From contig JAKPOP010000014.1 of the NCBI GenBank assembly GCA_029547805.1, forward strand, positions 186,001 through 250,000: a DNA stretch of 64,000 nucleotides. The letters are read 5' to 3'. The notes beneath the pieces are model-generated. The model saw only the letters and a program-made list of their open reading frames with translations, was not told where the DNA came from and did no database searches. This stretch comes from Deltaproteobacteria bacterium. Its GTDB lineage: Bacteria > Myxococcota_A > UBA9042 > DTJE01. Position 1 is the first letter of the stretch. Each line of letters opens with the position of its first letter. A program made the position numbers and the translations under genes. Shown piece after piece: positions 17,570-26,122 of the stretch.

Positions 17570-18585
17570 GGTCGGGTCTTCCTGGCGGGAGGTGGGCGCG
17601 GCGCGGGAGGCAGGCCGATCCAGTGAAGGCCCGGGTGTGCCTTGTCGGGCCGCCGGTGGCTGACCAGGCGCTTGAATCCGCACGGGACCCCGTCCTCCAT
17701 CCAGGCGAGAAAATCCGGGCCCCGCTGGGCCATGTAGGTGTAGAAGCCGTCAGGGGAGTTCTCCGGCGGTCCCCAGCCCCCGGCGGTTCGAACGACGACC
17801 GATCGGTCGTCGAAGGGGAGGGATCGCATGTTTTCCCGGTAATCCGGGGAGCACTCGAAGTACTTCTCGGCGTTGGACGGGTAGTAGATGCGCAGGGGGA
17901 TGCGGGCCTCTCGGAGGATCCGACCGACCTCCCGGACCGCCTGGCGCCCCGTCAGGTCTCCGCGAATGGCAACGACCCGGTTGGCCAGGAACAGGTCCCG
18001 CAGGTGCCGATACTGGTCCGGGTCGTCGAGGAAGGTCCGAACCTTCTGCTCCCGATAGGCCTTTCGGAGTCCCCGGAGGCGCCAGTCCACCAGGTTCCGG
18101 GCCATTCGGAAGGCCCGGAGGACCCGGTTCTGGTCCTCGCCGGCCGGGTAGGCCTCCCGGATCCACGTCTCCATCTCCGGGGCCCTGGCGGACGACCAGG
18201 CCGACAGGAACGCCTGGATGTCAGGGGCATGGAGGAAGGCCAGCCGGTACAGGGCGTGGACATCCACCACCACCTGGTCGAAGTCCAGCAGCACCAGCAG
18301 TTCCGATCGGGCCCAGCCGGCCATCAGGTAGTTCGGGTCGGTCCCGACTCCCATCAGGGCCCCGCCCAGGTTCGTCACGACAGGCTGGAAGACCCAGTGG
18401 GCCTTCTCGTCGGAGACGACGAAGTGGGCATCGGCGGAGAGTTGTTTCGGCAGCGGGTCGAAGGGGACCTGCCGCAGCGATCGGACCACCTCCGGGTCCA
18501 GGGGATCCGGCGGGCCCCCGGCCATGGGGATCGACGGCCAGGTCAGCAGCGCCAACACCAGGCAACGGGAGGCCAGGGACGACAT
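17566..18585 (-). CDS. Exported protein of unknown function, LIC_10091-like
   Basis: The protein is 339 residues with an N-terminal signal-like hydrophobic stretch, MSSLASRCLVLALLTWPSIP. The mature domain includes NLGGALMGVGTDPNYLMAGW and LLVLLDFDQVVVDVHALYRL. This recalls proteins annotated as LIC_10091 family, which lack a demonstrated function; the resemblance is from memory and moderate. The middle (150-230) is helical, and RIYYPSNAEKYFECSPDYR is a conserved-looking block. It heads a three-gene minus-strand operon with an APC permease and an FGE-fold protein. The Asp-rich LLDFDQVVVDVH stretch could be a ligand site, but that is speculation. Confidence 0.55.
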   Translation of the reverse strand: MSSLASRCLVLALLTWPSIPMAGGPPDPLDPEVVRSLRQVPFDPLPKQLSADAHFVVSDEKAHWVFQPVVTNLGGALMGVGTDPNYLMAGWARSELLVLLDFDQVVVDVHALYRLAFLHAPDIQAFLSAWSSARAPEMETWIREAYPAGEDQNRVLRAFRMARNLVDWRLRGLRKAYREQKVRTFLDDPDQYRHLRDLFLANRVVAIRGDLTGRQAVREVGRILREARIPLRIYYPSNAEKYFECSPDYRENMRSLPFDDRSVVVRTAGGWGPPENSPDGFYTYMAQRGPDFLAWMEDGVPCGFKRLVSHRRPDKAHPGLHWIGLPPAPRPPPARKTRP

Positions 18586-18610
18586 CGGCCGGACTCCATT
18601 CAGGGAGGCG

Positions 18611-18640
18611 ATGCTACGGTCGAAACGTCGATCCGGTCAA
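18611..18640 (-). promoter_or_regulatory. Probable sigma70 promoter of the 18585 operon
   Basis: On the minus strand, TTGACC (18640-18635) and TAGCAT (18616-18611) are separated by 18 bases. They lie 26 bases before the ATG of the exported-protein gene. Confidence 0.5.
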
Positions 18641-18671
18641 ACGGAAGGCAGGGGGGGCCCCGGTCTGGAGG

Positions 18672-20486
18672 TCACTTCCCGGACTCCTTCCGGAAGGCGT
18701 GGCAGGAGGTGCATGACTCCCCGGGGTGGTGTTCCTTCGCCAGGTCACCGTGGCAGGCGAGACAGGGCTCCCGGGCGGCGACCGTCCATCGATGCGGCTT
18801 GTGGCAGTCGGTGCAGGGGGCCTCGGGATGGTCTCCCTGCCCGTGCAGGCCGCCCAGGTCCTCGTGGCACTCGGTGCAGGGCGTCTGGGGTTGCCGGTTC
18901 CCCGGGTCCAGATGGCAGTCGGTGCAGGGACTGCTCATCATGGGGGCCTTCCGGTCCATCCGGTGACAGTCGCTGCACTCCAGCGGCGGGCGATAGCCGG
19001 CCTCGTGGCACCGGGTGCATGGCAGTTCCCCATGGCGACCATGGAGGGGCAGGGGGTGCCATTCCGGGTCGCCGGTGGGCATCGCCTCCGCCAGCGGTGT
19101 CAGGGGGCCTCGGATCGGCATCGTGTGGCAGATCACACACTCGTTGCGGATGACCTCCCCCGACTCGGCCTTGTGGCGGCCGTCATGGCATCGGAAGCAC
19201 CCGGGCCAGTTCCGGTGCCCGATGTGGGAGGGGTAGGTCTTCCAGTCCACCCGCATCTTCGGGAAGACGCTGCGACTCCAGATGAGGAAGAGGGCCTCTG
19301 CCGTCTCCTCGAGGGTCTGCCGACGGCTCTGGACCAGGTCCGGGGCGTGTTGCCCGTAGAAGGCGAAGAGGGCCTCCCGGATGCCCCGGCGGGCCGCCTC
19401 CTTGTCCTCGTAGGACTGGACGAGGGTCTCGACGGCGGTCTTCTTCAGGAATGGCAGGTCTTTCGGAAGCCTCCCGCCGGCCATCGCCCGGTCCACGGCG
19501 GTCTCCGGCGGGACATAGACGTGGGCCGGGCGGTTGTGGCAGTCGATGCAGTCCATCCGATGAGGGGTCCTGCCGGCGACCTCCGACGGGTCCAGGGGGT
19601 GGTCCTGTTCCTGGTAGATCACGACCTTCCCGTCCTGGCTCGTCGTCCGGACCCAGGGGATGTCCAGCATCCGCTCGTCCCGGGCCAGGAACTCGACGGT
19701 GTTCTCCTTCATCATGTGCCAGTGGATCCCCGAGGACTGGCCCAGCAGGGGGTCGCCGCCCCCGGTGCGGATCAGCAGGGAGATCTGCTCGGGGGTGTTG
19801 GCCTCGTCGTAGCGGAAGTGGGGGATCTGCATCAACTGCGCCCCGAAGAACTTCTCGGGCCAGTGGCATTCCTCGCAGGTCTCCCGGGCCGGGCGCAGGT
19901 TCCGGATCGGCGTCGGGATGGGCCGGGAGTAGGAGTCCGTGAGCACCGCCACGACCTGATGCAGCCCGGAGATCTTGGACTTCACGTACCACTCGGCCCC
20001 GGACCCGACATGGCACTCGACGCAGGTGACCCGGGCGTGGGGACCGGCCTTCCGGGCCACGGCTTCGGGCTCCATCACCGTGTGACAGATCTCGCCGCAG
20101 AAGGTCGGAGACTCGGTGAACAGGAAGGCATTGTAGCCCGCCAGCGCAAAGACCACCGCCAGCAGGGCGCCTCCGAGGAGCGAAAAGGCGAAGACCTTCC
20201 GCTGCCGGGGGTCATTGAGGTCCAGGCGGGGAAAGGGCAACGACTCGGTCGTGCCGGCACGCCGGCGCCGGAGGCTCTCCCGACGCATCCCCCAGAGCAC
20301 CAGCAGGATTCCCGCCACCACGATCGACGGAAAGACCATCCAGGTGAAGATGCCCAGGTAGGGGCTCGGCTGGCGCAGGCTGAAGTGGACCACGATGGAC
20401 CCCAGCATCAGCAGCACCCCGAACAGCATCACGAGGCCGCCGAGATACGAGAGGGCGTTCCGCCAGAGTTCCTTGCCCTTGGACAT
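18672..20486 (-). CDS. NapC/NirT-type multihaem cytochrome c, 13 predicted haems
   Basis: The protein is 604 residues. Two membrane segments (about 10-35 and 45-68) and a third (about 97-120) precede a large haem-rich domain facing the periplasm. I count twelve CXXCH motifs plus one CXXXCH (CGEICHTVMEPE), the variant first site seen in some NapC-like quinol dehydrogenases. The last eight sites crowd into roughly 180 residues from CFRCH to CTSCH. NapC-type proteins take electrons from menaquinol and pass them to periplasmic reductases; here the extra haems may form a built-in wire. No partner reductase gene is nearby. The gene lies 84 bases downstream of lspA and may have its own promoter there. 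Confidence 0.88.
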   Translation of the reverse strand: MSKGKELWRNALSYLGGLVMLFGVLLMLGSIVVHFSLRQPSPYLGIFTWMVFPSIVVAGILLVLWGMRRESLRRRRAGTTESLPFPRLDLNDPRQRKVFAFSLLGGALLAVVFALAGYNAFLFTESPTFCGEICHTVMEPEAVARKAGPHARVTCVECHVGSGAEWYVKSKISGLHQVVAVLTDSYSRPIPTPIRNLRPARETCEECHWPEKFFGAQLMQIPHFRYDEANTPEQISLLIRTGGGDPLLGQSSGIHWHMMKENTVEFLARDERMLDIPWVRTTSQDGKVVIYQEQDHPLDPSEVAGRTPHRMDCIDCHNRPAHVYVPPETAVDRAMAGGRLPKDLPFLKKTAVETLVQSYEDKEAARRGIREALFAFYGQHAPDLVQSRRQTLEETAEALFLIWSRSVFPKMRVDWKTYPSHIGHRNWPGCFRCHDGRHKAESGEVIRNECVICHTMPIRGPLTPLAEAMPTGDPEWHPLPLHGRHGELPCTRCHEAGYRPPLECSDCHRMDRKAPMMSSPCTDCHLDPGNRQPQTPCTECHEDLGGLHGQGDHPEAPCTDCHKPHRWTVAAREPCLACHGDLAKEHHPGESCTSCHAFRKESGK

Positions 20487-20570
20487 CGATGCCCCTCCAG
20501 GATCGTCGCCGGTGGCGATTGTAGGGCGACCCTGGGTATTCCGGAAAGAAAATATCCGCTTTTCTGCAGG

Positions 20571-21593
20571 TCAGGATCGGGAGGCCGTTGGCGGTTCCTT
20601 GCGAGGCGACCGGCTCGAGAAGAGGACCAGCAGCACGACCCCCACCGTGATTCCGATGTCCGCGACGTTGTACCGGGGCCAGTGCCAGTCCTTCCAGTAC
20701 ATGTGAATGAAGTCCACCACGTAGGTCAGCAGCAGGCGGTCCACCAGGTTGCCGATGGCCCCCCCCAGGATCGCCCCCAGGGCCAGCATCGGAAGCAGCC
20801 CCGGCGCCGGCGGTTTCCAGATCAGCCACCCGATGGCCACCAGTCCGACCAGGGACAGCCCGAAGAAGAGCACCCGCCGGAGGTCCTCGTCCAGGTCGTG
20901 GAGCAGGCTGAAGGCCCCGGCGGGGTTCTCGGCGTAGGAGAAGTCCAGGACACCGGGGATCAGCACGATCTCCCGGTCCGCCAGCAGCAGGGTCCGACCC
21001 GCCTCGACCGCCTGGGTCGGGTCCTGGGCCGCCTCGGTCGGCGGGATCGGGGCCAGACCCCGTCGGGCCCACTCCGGGACCTCGGTGGCCGAGATCCGGG
21101 GCAGGCGGTCCTGCAGGAAGGACTGCACGGTGATCCCCGCCAGGCTCTCCCGGACCAGGCGCCGGGCCTCCGGGAGCGACAGGCCCGGCTGCTGGCGCAT
21201 CCGCTCCCGCTCCATCCGGAAGGCATCGTCCCGGTCCACCCTCCGGTAGAACCGTGGGGAGTCCAGGCGGTCCGGCACGAAGAAGCCCAGCACCGGAGGC
21301 AGTCCGTGGCGCGCCTCGATCTCGAAGGCCGGCTCGTCGGGGTCCAGGGCAATGGGGTCCGGCAGGCGGTGCAGGGCCCCCTGGAGCAGGGCATCGGTCC
21401 GGTCCGGAAACACCTCCCGAACGACCTCCCCTGCCGACTTCCCCTGGGCAGGGTCCGGGACGGTGACCGGCAGCAGGTGGCGCGGCGTGGCGAGGTGGGT
21501 CTCCGCCCAGCGCTTCGTGCCGAGGTCCAGGGCGCTCACGGCGATGGCCATGACCAGGGCCAGGGCCGCTTCCAGGCGTCGTCGAGGTGTCAT
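20571..21593 (-). CDS. lspA: Signal peptidase II with a large internal insertion
   Basis: The protein is 340 residues, against about 160-200 for usual LspA. TM1 carries SALDLGTK (D23). The family core resumes at YAENPAGAFSLL (219-231), then TM segments, GNLVDRLLLTYVVDFIH with catalytic D285, and NVADIGITVG with catalytic D312. Between residues 40 and 205 lies a charged, soluble stretch with no family match that I recognise, placed in the periplasmic loop. The enzyme removes lipoprotein signal peptides at the lipobox cysteine. The start overlaps the ileS stop (ATGA, 21590-21593), the common ileS-lspA pairing. The many lipoproteins in the window are its likely substrates. Confidence 0.88.
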   Translation of the reverse strand: MTPRRRLEAALALVMAIAVSALDLGTKRWAETHLATPRHLLPVTVPDPAQGKSAGEVVREVFPDRTDALLQGALHRLPDPIALDPDEPAFEIEARHGLPPVLGFFVPDRLDSPRFYRRVDRDDAFRMERERMRQQPGLSLPEARRLVRESLAGITVQSFLQDRLPRISATEVPEWARRGLAPIPPTEAAQDPTQAVEAGRTLLLADREIVLIPGVLDFSYAENPAGAFSLLHDLDEDLRRVLFFGLSLVGLVAIGWLIWKPPAPGLLPMLALGAILGGAIGNLVDRLLLTYVVDFIHMYWKDWHWPRYNVADIGITVGVVLLVLFSSRSPRKEPPTASRS

Positions 21594-24415
21594 GCAGGCT
21601 CCATCACGGCAGCGCAGCGTCCGCAGAGTCCCTGGGGATGCCGGTGGACGTCCAGGGCCCGGACCCAGCACCGGGGACAACGAGGTTCGAGGATGGGCTG
21701 GACCTGGACCTTGGGGGCCGACCGGTCGGGGCCCGTCGTGACCTCGACCCGGGAGACGCCCAGCAGTTCCGGCAGGGTCGTGCCGAGGGACTCCAGGCAG
21801 GCGGCCAGGCGGCTTTCGGCCGGGACCTGAATCGCCACCGCCGCGTCCAGGGCCAGGCCGATCTCCTTCCGGGCCCGGGCGTCCTCCAGGCTCCGAAGCA
21901 CCTCGGGCCGGAACTCCAGGAAGGTCTGCATGCGCTCCCGGAGGGTCGCGTCCTCCGGGAGGTCCTCGGCCCGAGGGAAGGGCACCAGGAAGATGCTTCC
22001 CGGGTCCCCGGGAGCCCTGGGCAGGTGGCCGTAGGCCTCCTCGGCGGTGAAGGACAGGATCGGGGCGAACAGCGACAGGGTCGTCCGGAGGATGGTCCGG
22101 ATGGCCGCCTGGGCCGATCGCCGCCGTGGGCTGTCCTCGGCGTCGCAGTAGAGGCGGTCCTTCGTGATGTCCAGGTAGAAGGCCGAGAGGTCCGTGATGC
22201 AGTAGTCCAGCAGCAGGCGCACCACGGCGTGGAACTCGTAGTCCTCGTAGGCCTTTCGAACGGCCCCGGTGACCTCCCGCAGCCGGACCAGGGCATATCG
22301 ATCCACGTCCAGCAGGGGTCCGACCGGTCGGACCGGGTCCAGGTCCGACACGACTCCCAGCATGAACCGCCAGGTGTTTCGGACCTTTCGGTAGGCCTCC
22401 ACGAGCCGATTCAGGATCTCGTCCGACAGCCGGATGTCGTCCCGGTAGTCCTCGGCGGCGGTCCAGAGCCGGAGCAGCTCGGCGCCGTTCTGGTCCATGA
22501 TCCGGTTCGGGTCGATGTAGTTGCCTTCGGACTTCGACAGCTTGCGGCCCTGGCCGTCCACCACGAAGCCGTGGGTCAGCACGGTCCGGTAGGGGGCCTG
22601 TCCCCGGGTGCCCACCGAGGCCAGCAACGACGACTGGAACCAGCCCCGGTGCTGATCGCTGCCCTCCAGATAGAGGTCCGTCCGGGGGTGGGGATCGTCG
22701 GCGGTGGCCAGTCGGGCCTCCATCACCGCGGCGTAGGAGACCCCCGAGTCGAACCAGACGTCCAGGATGTCCCGCTCCTTCTCCAGGTCCCGGGATCCGC
22801 AGGCGGCGCACTGGTAGCCCGGCGGCAGCAGGTCCTCCAGGGGCCGGTCGAACCAGGCGTCGGCCCCCTCCCGGTCGAAGACCCGGGCCACGTGATCCAC
22901 GAGGGCCTGGTCGGTCTGGACCTGACCGCAGGCCCGGCAGCGGGTGGCCACGATCGGGACGCCCCAATGGCGCTGGCGGCTGATGCACCAGTCCGGCCGG
23001 GAGCGAAGCATGCCCGTGATCCGGTCCCGGCCCCAGGTCGGCACGAACTGCACGTCCGCCAGGGCCTCCAGGGCCAGGTCCCGGAGCGTGGCCGGGGCCT
23101 CCTGTGGGGCCAGGGGGGGCTGCATGGGCTGATCGACCCGGAGGAACCACTGGGGTGTCGCCCGGAAGATCACCGGGTTCTTGGACCGCCAGCAGTGGGG
23201 ATAGGCATGGGTGATCGTCCCGGAGGCCACCAGGGCCCCCCGCTCCCGGAGCAGGGCGATCACGTCGGGGTCCGACTCGAAGACCCCGCGGCCGGCAAGG
23301 CGGGGGACCTCGGTGGTGAAGCGCCCCCGGGGGTCCACGGGGGCGAAGGCCGGCAGTCCATACCGCGCGCCCACCACGAAGTCGTCCTCGCCGAAGCCCG
23401 GGGCCGTGTGGACGCACCCGGTCCCCGTATCCATCGTCACGTGCTCCCCGACCACCAGCAGGGAGTCCCGTTCCTCGAAGGGGTGGCGGCAGGCGGCCCC
23501 CTCCAGGGCCCGGCCCGGGAAGGTGGCCACGACGGTCCCCTCGGGGACGCCCGTCTCCCGGTGGAAGGATTCCCGCAGGGCCTCGGCCAATACCCACGTC
23601 TCCCCCGAGGCCACCTCCTCGGCGATGTAGAGGGCCTCGGGGTCCAGGGCGATGGCCAGGTTCGCCGGCAACGTCCAGGGCGTCGTGGTCCAGATCACCA
23701 CGCCCCCCGGTCGCCCGGCCAGTTCCGGGACCTTCTCCCCGACGCTCGGCAGGAACGGGAACCGGACATAGATGCTCGGTGAGGGGGCATCCCGGTACTC
23801 CACCTCGGCGTCGGCCAGCGCCGTCTCGCAGACGGGGCACCACAGCACCGGCTTGCGCCCCTGATAGACCACCCCGGCGGCCACGAAGTGCCCGAATTCC
23901 CGGAGGGTCCGGGCCTCGTAGTCCGGCGTCATGGTCAGGTAGGGGTCCTCCCAGGCGGCGAAGGCCCCCAGGCGGCGGAATTCCTGCCGCTGCACCTCCA
24001 CCCATCGGGCCGCGAAGTCCCGACACTTCCGGCGGAAGGCCGAGGGGTCGGACCGGGCCTGGTCCCGGCCGACCTCCTTCTCGACGGCGTGTTCGATGGG
24101 GAGCCCGTGGCAGTCCCACCCCGGTCGGAACTCCGTGGGGCGTCCCGTGAGGTTGCGGAACTTCACCACGATGTCCTTGAGGACCTTGTTGAGGATGTGG
24201 CCGTGGTGGATGTGTCCGTTCGCGTAGGGGGGACCGTCATGGAACCGGAAGGGGGTCCCGCCGCCGTTTCGGGCGGCCTCGAGGACCCGATCGTGGATCC
24301 CCATCCGGTCCCAGCGATCGAGGATCTCGGGCTCCCGTTCCCGAAGGTTCGCCTTCATCGGGAAGGAGGTCGTGGGCAGGCGAAGCGTTGCTTTCCAGTC
24401 CTTGGCGTCGGTCAC
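21590..24415 (-). CDS. ileS: Isoleucyl-tRNA synthetase
   Basis: The protein is 941 residues, normal for bacterial IleRS. It charges tRNA-Ile with isoleucine and edits valine. Visible signatures: GPPYANGHIHHGH (HIGH-type site, about 61-73), WDCHGLPIEH, the CP1 editing region with TTTPWTLPANLAI, KLSKSEGN (KMSKS-type) and a C-terminal zinc finger CPRCW...LCGRCAAVM. The start ATG at 24415 lies 54 bases after glyA on the same strand. Together with lspA this is a standard ileS-lspA operon, probably transcribed with glyA upstream. Confidence 0.96.
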   Translation of the reverse strand: MTDAKDWKATLRLPTTSFPMKANLREREPEILDRWDRMGIHDRVLEAARNGGGTPFRFHDGPPYANGHIHHGHILNKVLKDIVVKFRNLTGRPTEFRPGWDCHGLPIEHAVEKEVGRDQARSDPSAFRRKCRDFAARWVEVQRQEFRRLGAFAAWEDPYLTMTPDYEARTLREFGHFVAAGVVYQGRKPVLWCPVCETALADAEVEYRDAPSPSIYVRFPFLPSVGEKVPELAGRPGGVVIWTTTPWTLPANLAIALDPEALYIAEEVASGETWVLAEALRESFHRETGVPEGTVVATFPGRALEGAACRHPFEERDSLLVVGEHVTMDTGTGCVHTAPGFGEDDFVVGARYGLPAFAPVDPRGRFTTEVPRLAGRGVFESDPDVIALLRERGALVASGTITHAYPHCWRSKNPVIFRATPQWFLRVDQPMQPPLAPQEAPATLRDLALEALADVQFVPTWGRDRITGMLRSRPDWCISRQRHWGVPIVATRCRACGQVQTDQALVDHVARVFDREGADAWFDRPLEDLLPPGYQCAACGSRDLEKERDILDVWFDSGVSYAAVMEARLATADDPHPRTDLYLEGSDQHRGWFQSSLLASVGTRGQAPYRTVLTHGFVVDGQGRKLSKSEGNYIDPNRIMDQNGAELLRLWTAAEDYRDDIRLSDEILNRLVEAYRKVRNTWRFMLGVVSDLDPVRPVGPLLDVDRYALVRLREVTGAVRKAYEDYEFHAVVRLLLDYCITDLSAFYLDITKDRLYCDAEDSPRRRSAQAAIRTILRTTLSLFAPILSFTAEEAYGHLPRAPGDPGSIFLVPFPRAEDLPEDATLRERMQTFLEFRPEVLRSLEDARARKEIGLALDAAVAIQVPAESRLAACLESLGTTLPELLGVSRVEVTTGPDRSAPKVQVQPILEPRCPRCWVRALDVHRHPQGLCGRCAAVMEPA

Positions 24416-24469
24416 GGGCGTCTTCCTCCCGCGGAAACCGGCGGATCGTGCCGCCGTGGGGGCGAAAAA

Positions 24470-25759
24470 TCAATCCTGGACGGTCGGTTCGGGTCCCGGT
24501 GCCCCATCGTCGACGGGCAGCCCCGGGGCCGGGAAGGCCCGGCAGAACTCCGCGATCTCCGAAGCGATGCGGTCCAGGGCCTCGGGGGACTCCCATTGCC
24601 GGGCCACCGCCTCGATCCACCCGGCGATCCGGTCCATTTCCGCCTCGCCCATTCCCCGGGTGGTCACCGCTGCGGTGCCCAGGCGGATCCCGCTGGGGTC
24701 GAAGGGCTTCCGGGGGTCGTTGGGGATGGAGTTGGCATTGCACTCGATCCCGGCCCGGCTCAGGGCCCGGGCGAAGGCCTTGCCGGCGAGCCCCCGGGTG
24801 GTCACGTCCACCAGGATCAGGTGGTTGTCGGTGCCGCCCGTGATCAGGCGGAATCCCTGGTCCTGCAGCGCCGCGGCCAACCGGCGGGCGTTGCGGACCA
24901 CCTGGTGGGCGTACTCCCGGAAGGCGGGCGTCGAGGCCTCCCGGAGGGCCACGGCGATCCCCGCGGTGGTGTGGTTGTGGGGGCCTCCCTGGAGCCCCGG
25001 AAAGACGGCCTTGTCGATCTCCTTGGCCATCGCCTCCCGGCAGAGCAGCATGGCCCCCCGGGGACCCCGGAGGGTCTTGTGGGTCGTCGTGGAGACCACG
25101 TCGGCATGGGGCACCGGGCTCGGATGGGCCCCCCCGGCCACCAGTCCGGCGATGTGGGCCATGTCCACCAGCAGGGTCGCACCCACCTCGTCGGCGATGG
25201 ACCGGAAGGCGGCGAAGTCCACCACCCGGGGATAGGCCGTGGCCCCGGCGATCAGCAGCCGGGGGCGTTCCGCCAGGGCCAGGGCCCGAACGGCGTCGAG
25301 GTCCAGCCACCCCGTCTGGGGGTCCACGTCATACTGCACGCTCCGGAAAAAGGACCCGGTGATGCTGACCTTCCATCCGTGGGTGAGGTGCCCGCCCGAG
25401 GGCAGGGCCATGCCCATCACCGTGTCCCCGGGACGCAGCGTGGCGAAGTAGACCGCCAGGTTCGCCGGGCTGCCGGAGTAGGGCTGGACATTGGCGTGGT
25501 CCGCCCCGAAGAGGGCCCGGGCCCGGGCGATGGCCAGGTTCTCCAGGGGGTCCACGAAGTCCTGGCCCTCGTAGTAGCGTTTCCCGGGATAGCCCTCGCT
25601 GTACTTGTTCGTGAAGACGCTGCCGGTGGCCTCCAGCACCGCCCGGGAGACGTAGTTCTCCGACGCGATCAGGCGGACCTGCCGGCCCTGTCGCCGCTCT
25701 TCCTGGGCCACCAGGGTGGCCACCTCGGGGTCCGACTCCACCAGATGGGGGTCTCTCAT
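24470..25759 (-). CDS. glyA: Serine hydroxymethyltransferase
   Basis: The protein is 429 residues, normal length. It interconverts serine and glycine with tetrahydrofolate, feeding one-carbon metabolism. Motifs: LIASENYVSRAVLEATGS, NKYSEGYPGKRYYEG, the PLP lysine K228 in STTTHKTLRGPRG, and TRGMGEAEM near the end. AAGGAGG lies 7 bases before the ATG. This binding site sits inside the 3' end of a 56-codon gene whose stop overlaps the glyA start (ATGA, 25756-25759), so translation of the two is coupled. Confidence 0.96.
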   Translation of the reverse strand: MRDPHLVESDPEVATLVAQEERRQGRQVRLIASENYVSRAVLEATGSVFTNKYSEGYPGKRYYEGQDFVDPLENLAIARARALFGADHANVQPYSGSPANLAVYFATLRPGDTVMGMALPSGGHLTHGWKVSITGSFFRSVQYDVDPQTGWLDLDAVRALALAERPRLLIAGATAYPRVVDFAAFRSIADEVGATLLVDMAHIAGLVAGGAHPSPVPHADVVSTTTHKTLRGPRGAMLLCREAMAKEIDKAVFPGLQGGPHNHTTAGIAVALREASTPAFREYAHQVVRNARRLAAALQDQGFRLITGGTDNHLILVDVTTRGLAGKAFARALSRAGIECNANSIPNDPRKPFDPSGIRLGTAAVTTRGMGEAEMDRIAGWIEAVARQWESPEALDRIASEIAEFCRAFPAPGLPVDDGAPGPEPTVQD

Positions 25760-25926
25760 CCCTGCCCTCCTTTCTGTGACGGCCGGGTCGCCTCCTGGAA
25801 ATGGCGCATCGCGCAGAAGCGATCCCCGCACATGCTGCAGTCGCGCGACGTGCGGAACGATGGCTCCGGCAGGCTCTGGTCGTGGGACTCCCGGGCCCGC
25901 GCACGGTGGGTGACCACCTGCTGCAT
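25756..25926 (-). CDS. 56-residue ThiC C-terminal-like Fe-S microprotein
   Basis: This small gene starts at ATG 25926 with GGAGGG ten bases upstream, and its stop overlaps the glyA start. It reads RARESHDQSLPEP...DCSMCGDRFCAMRHF. That matches the extreme C-terminus of phosphomethylpyrimidine synthase ThiC, where a conserved HDETLP stretch precedes CSMCGPKFCSM. The cysteines C30, C33 and C38 form CX2CX4C, the ThiC [4Fe-4S] ligand spacing. The rest of ThiC is absent upstream in all frames I examined. It may be a free Fe-S carrier or regulatory peptide, or a relic. The good Shine-Dalgarno site and the ATGA coupling to glyA favour expression. Function unknown. Confidence 0.6.
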   Translation of the reverse strand: MQQVVTHRARARESHDQSLPEPSFRTSRDCSMCGDRFCAMRHFQEATRPSQKGGQG

Positions 25927-26122
25927 CTTCCGTACTCCCTCCGTGGCCCGGCCCTTTCGGGCGGGGTGGCCGGACTCTACCCCCGAGGGGGCCGACCTGT
26001 CCAGGAGCCGACGGCGTCCCCGGACCGCCGGTCTCCATGGGAGTCGCCCTCGCGATCCAGGCGGGGAACCGGTCGGCCCTTGGGGGTAGAATGAGGACCA
26101 CCGGGAATGGAGGCGACCGTCC

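Noticed and set aside
25927-26122. Possible ZTP or TPP riboswitch before the ThiC-like gene and glyA
   Set aside because: A CCGCCTGG stretch and a GC-rich hairpin occur on the minus strand, but the other conserved parts of either riboswitch could not be found. A covariance-model search would decide.
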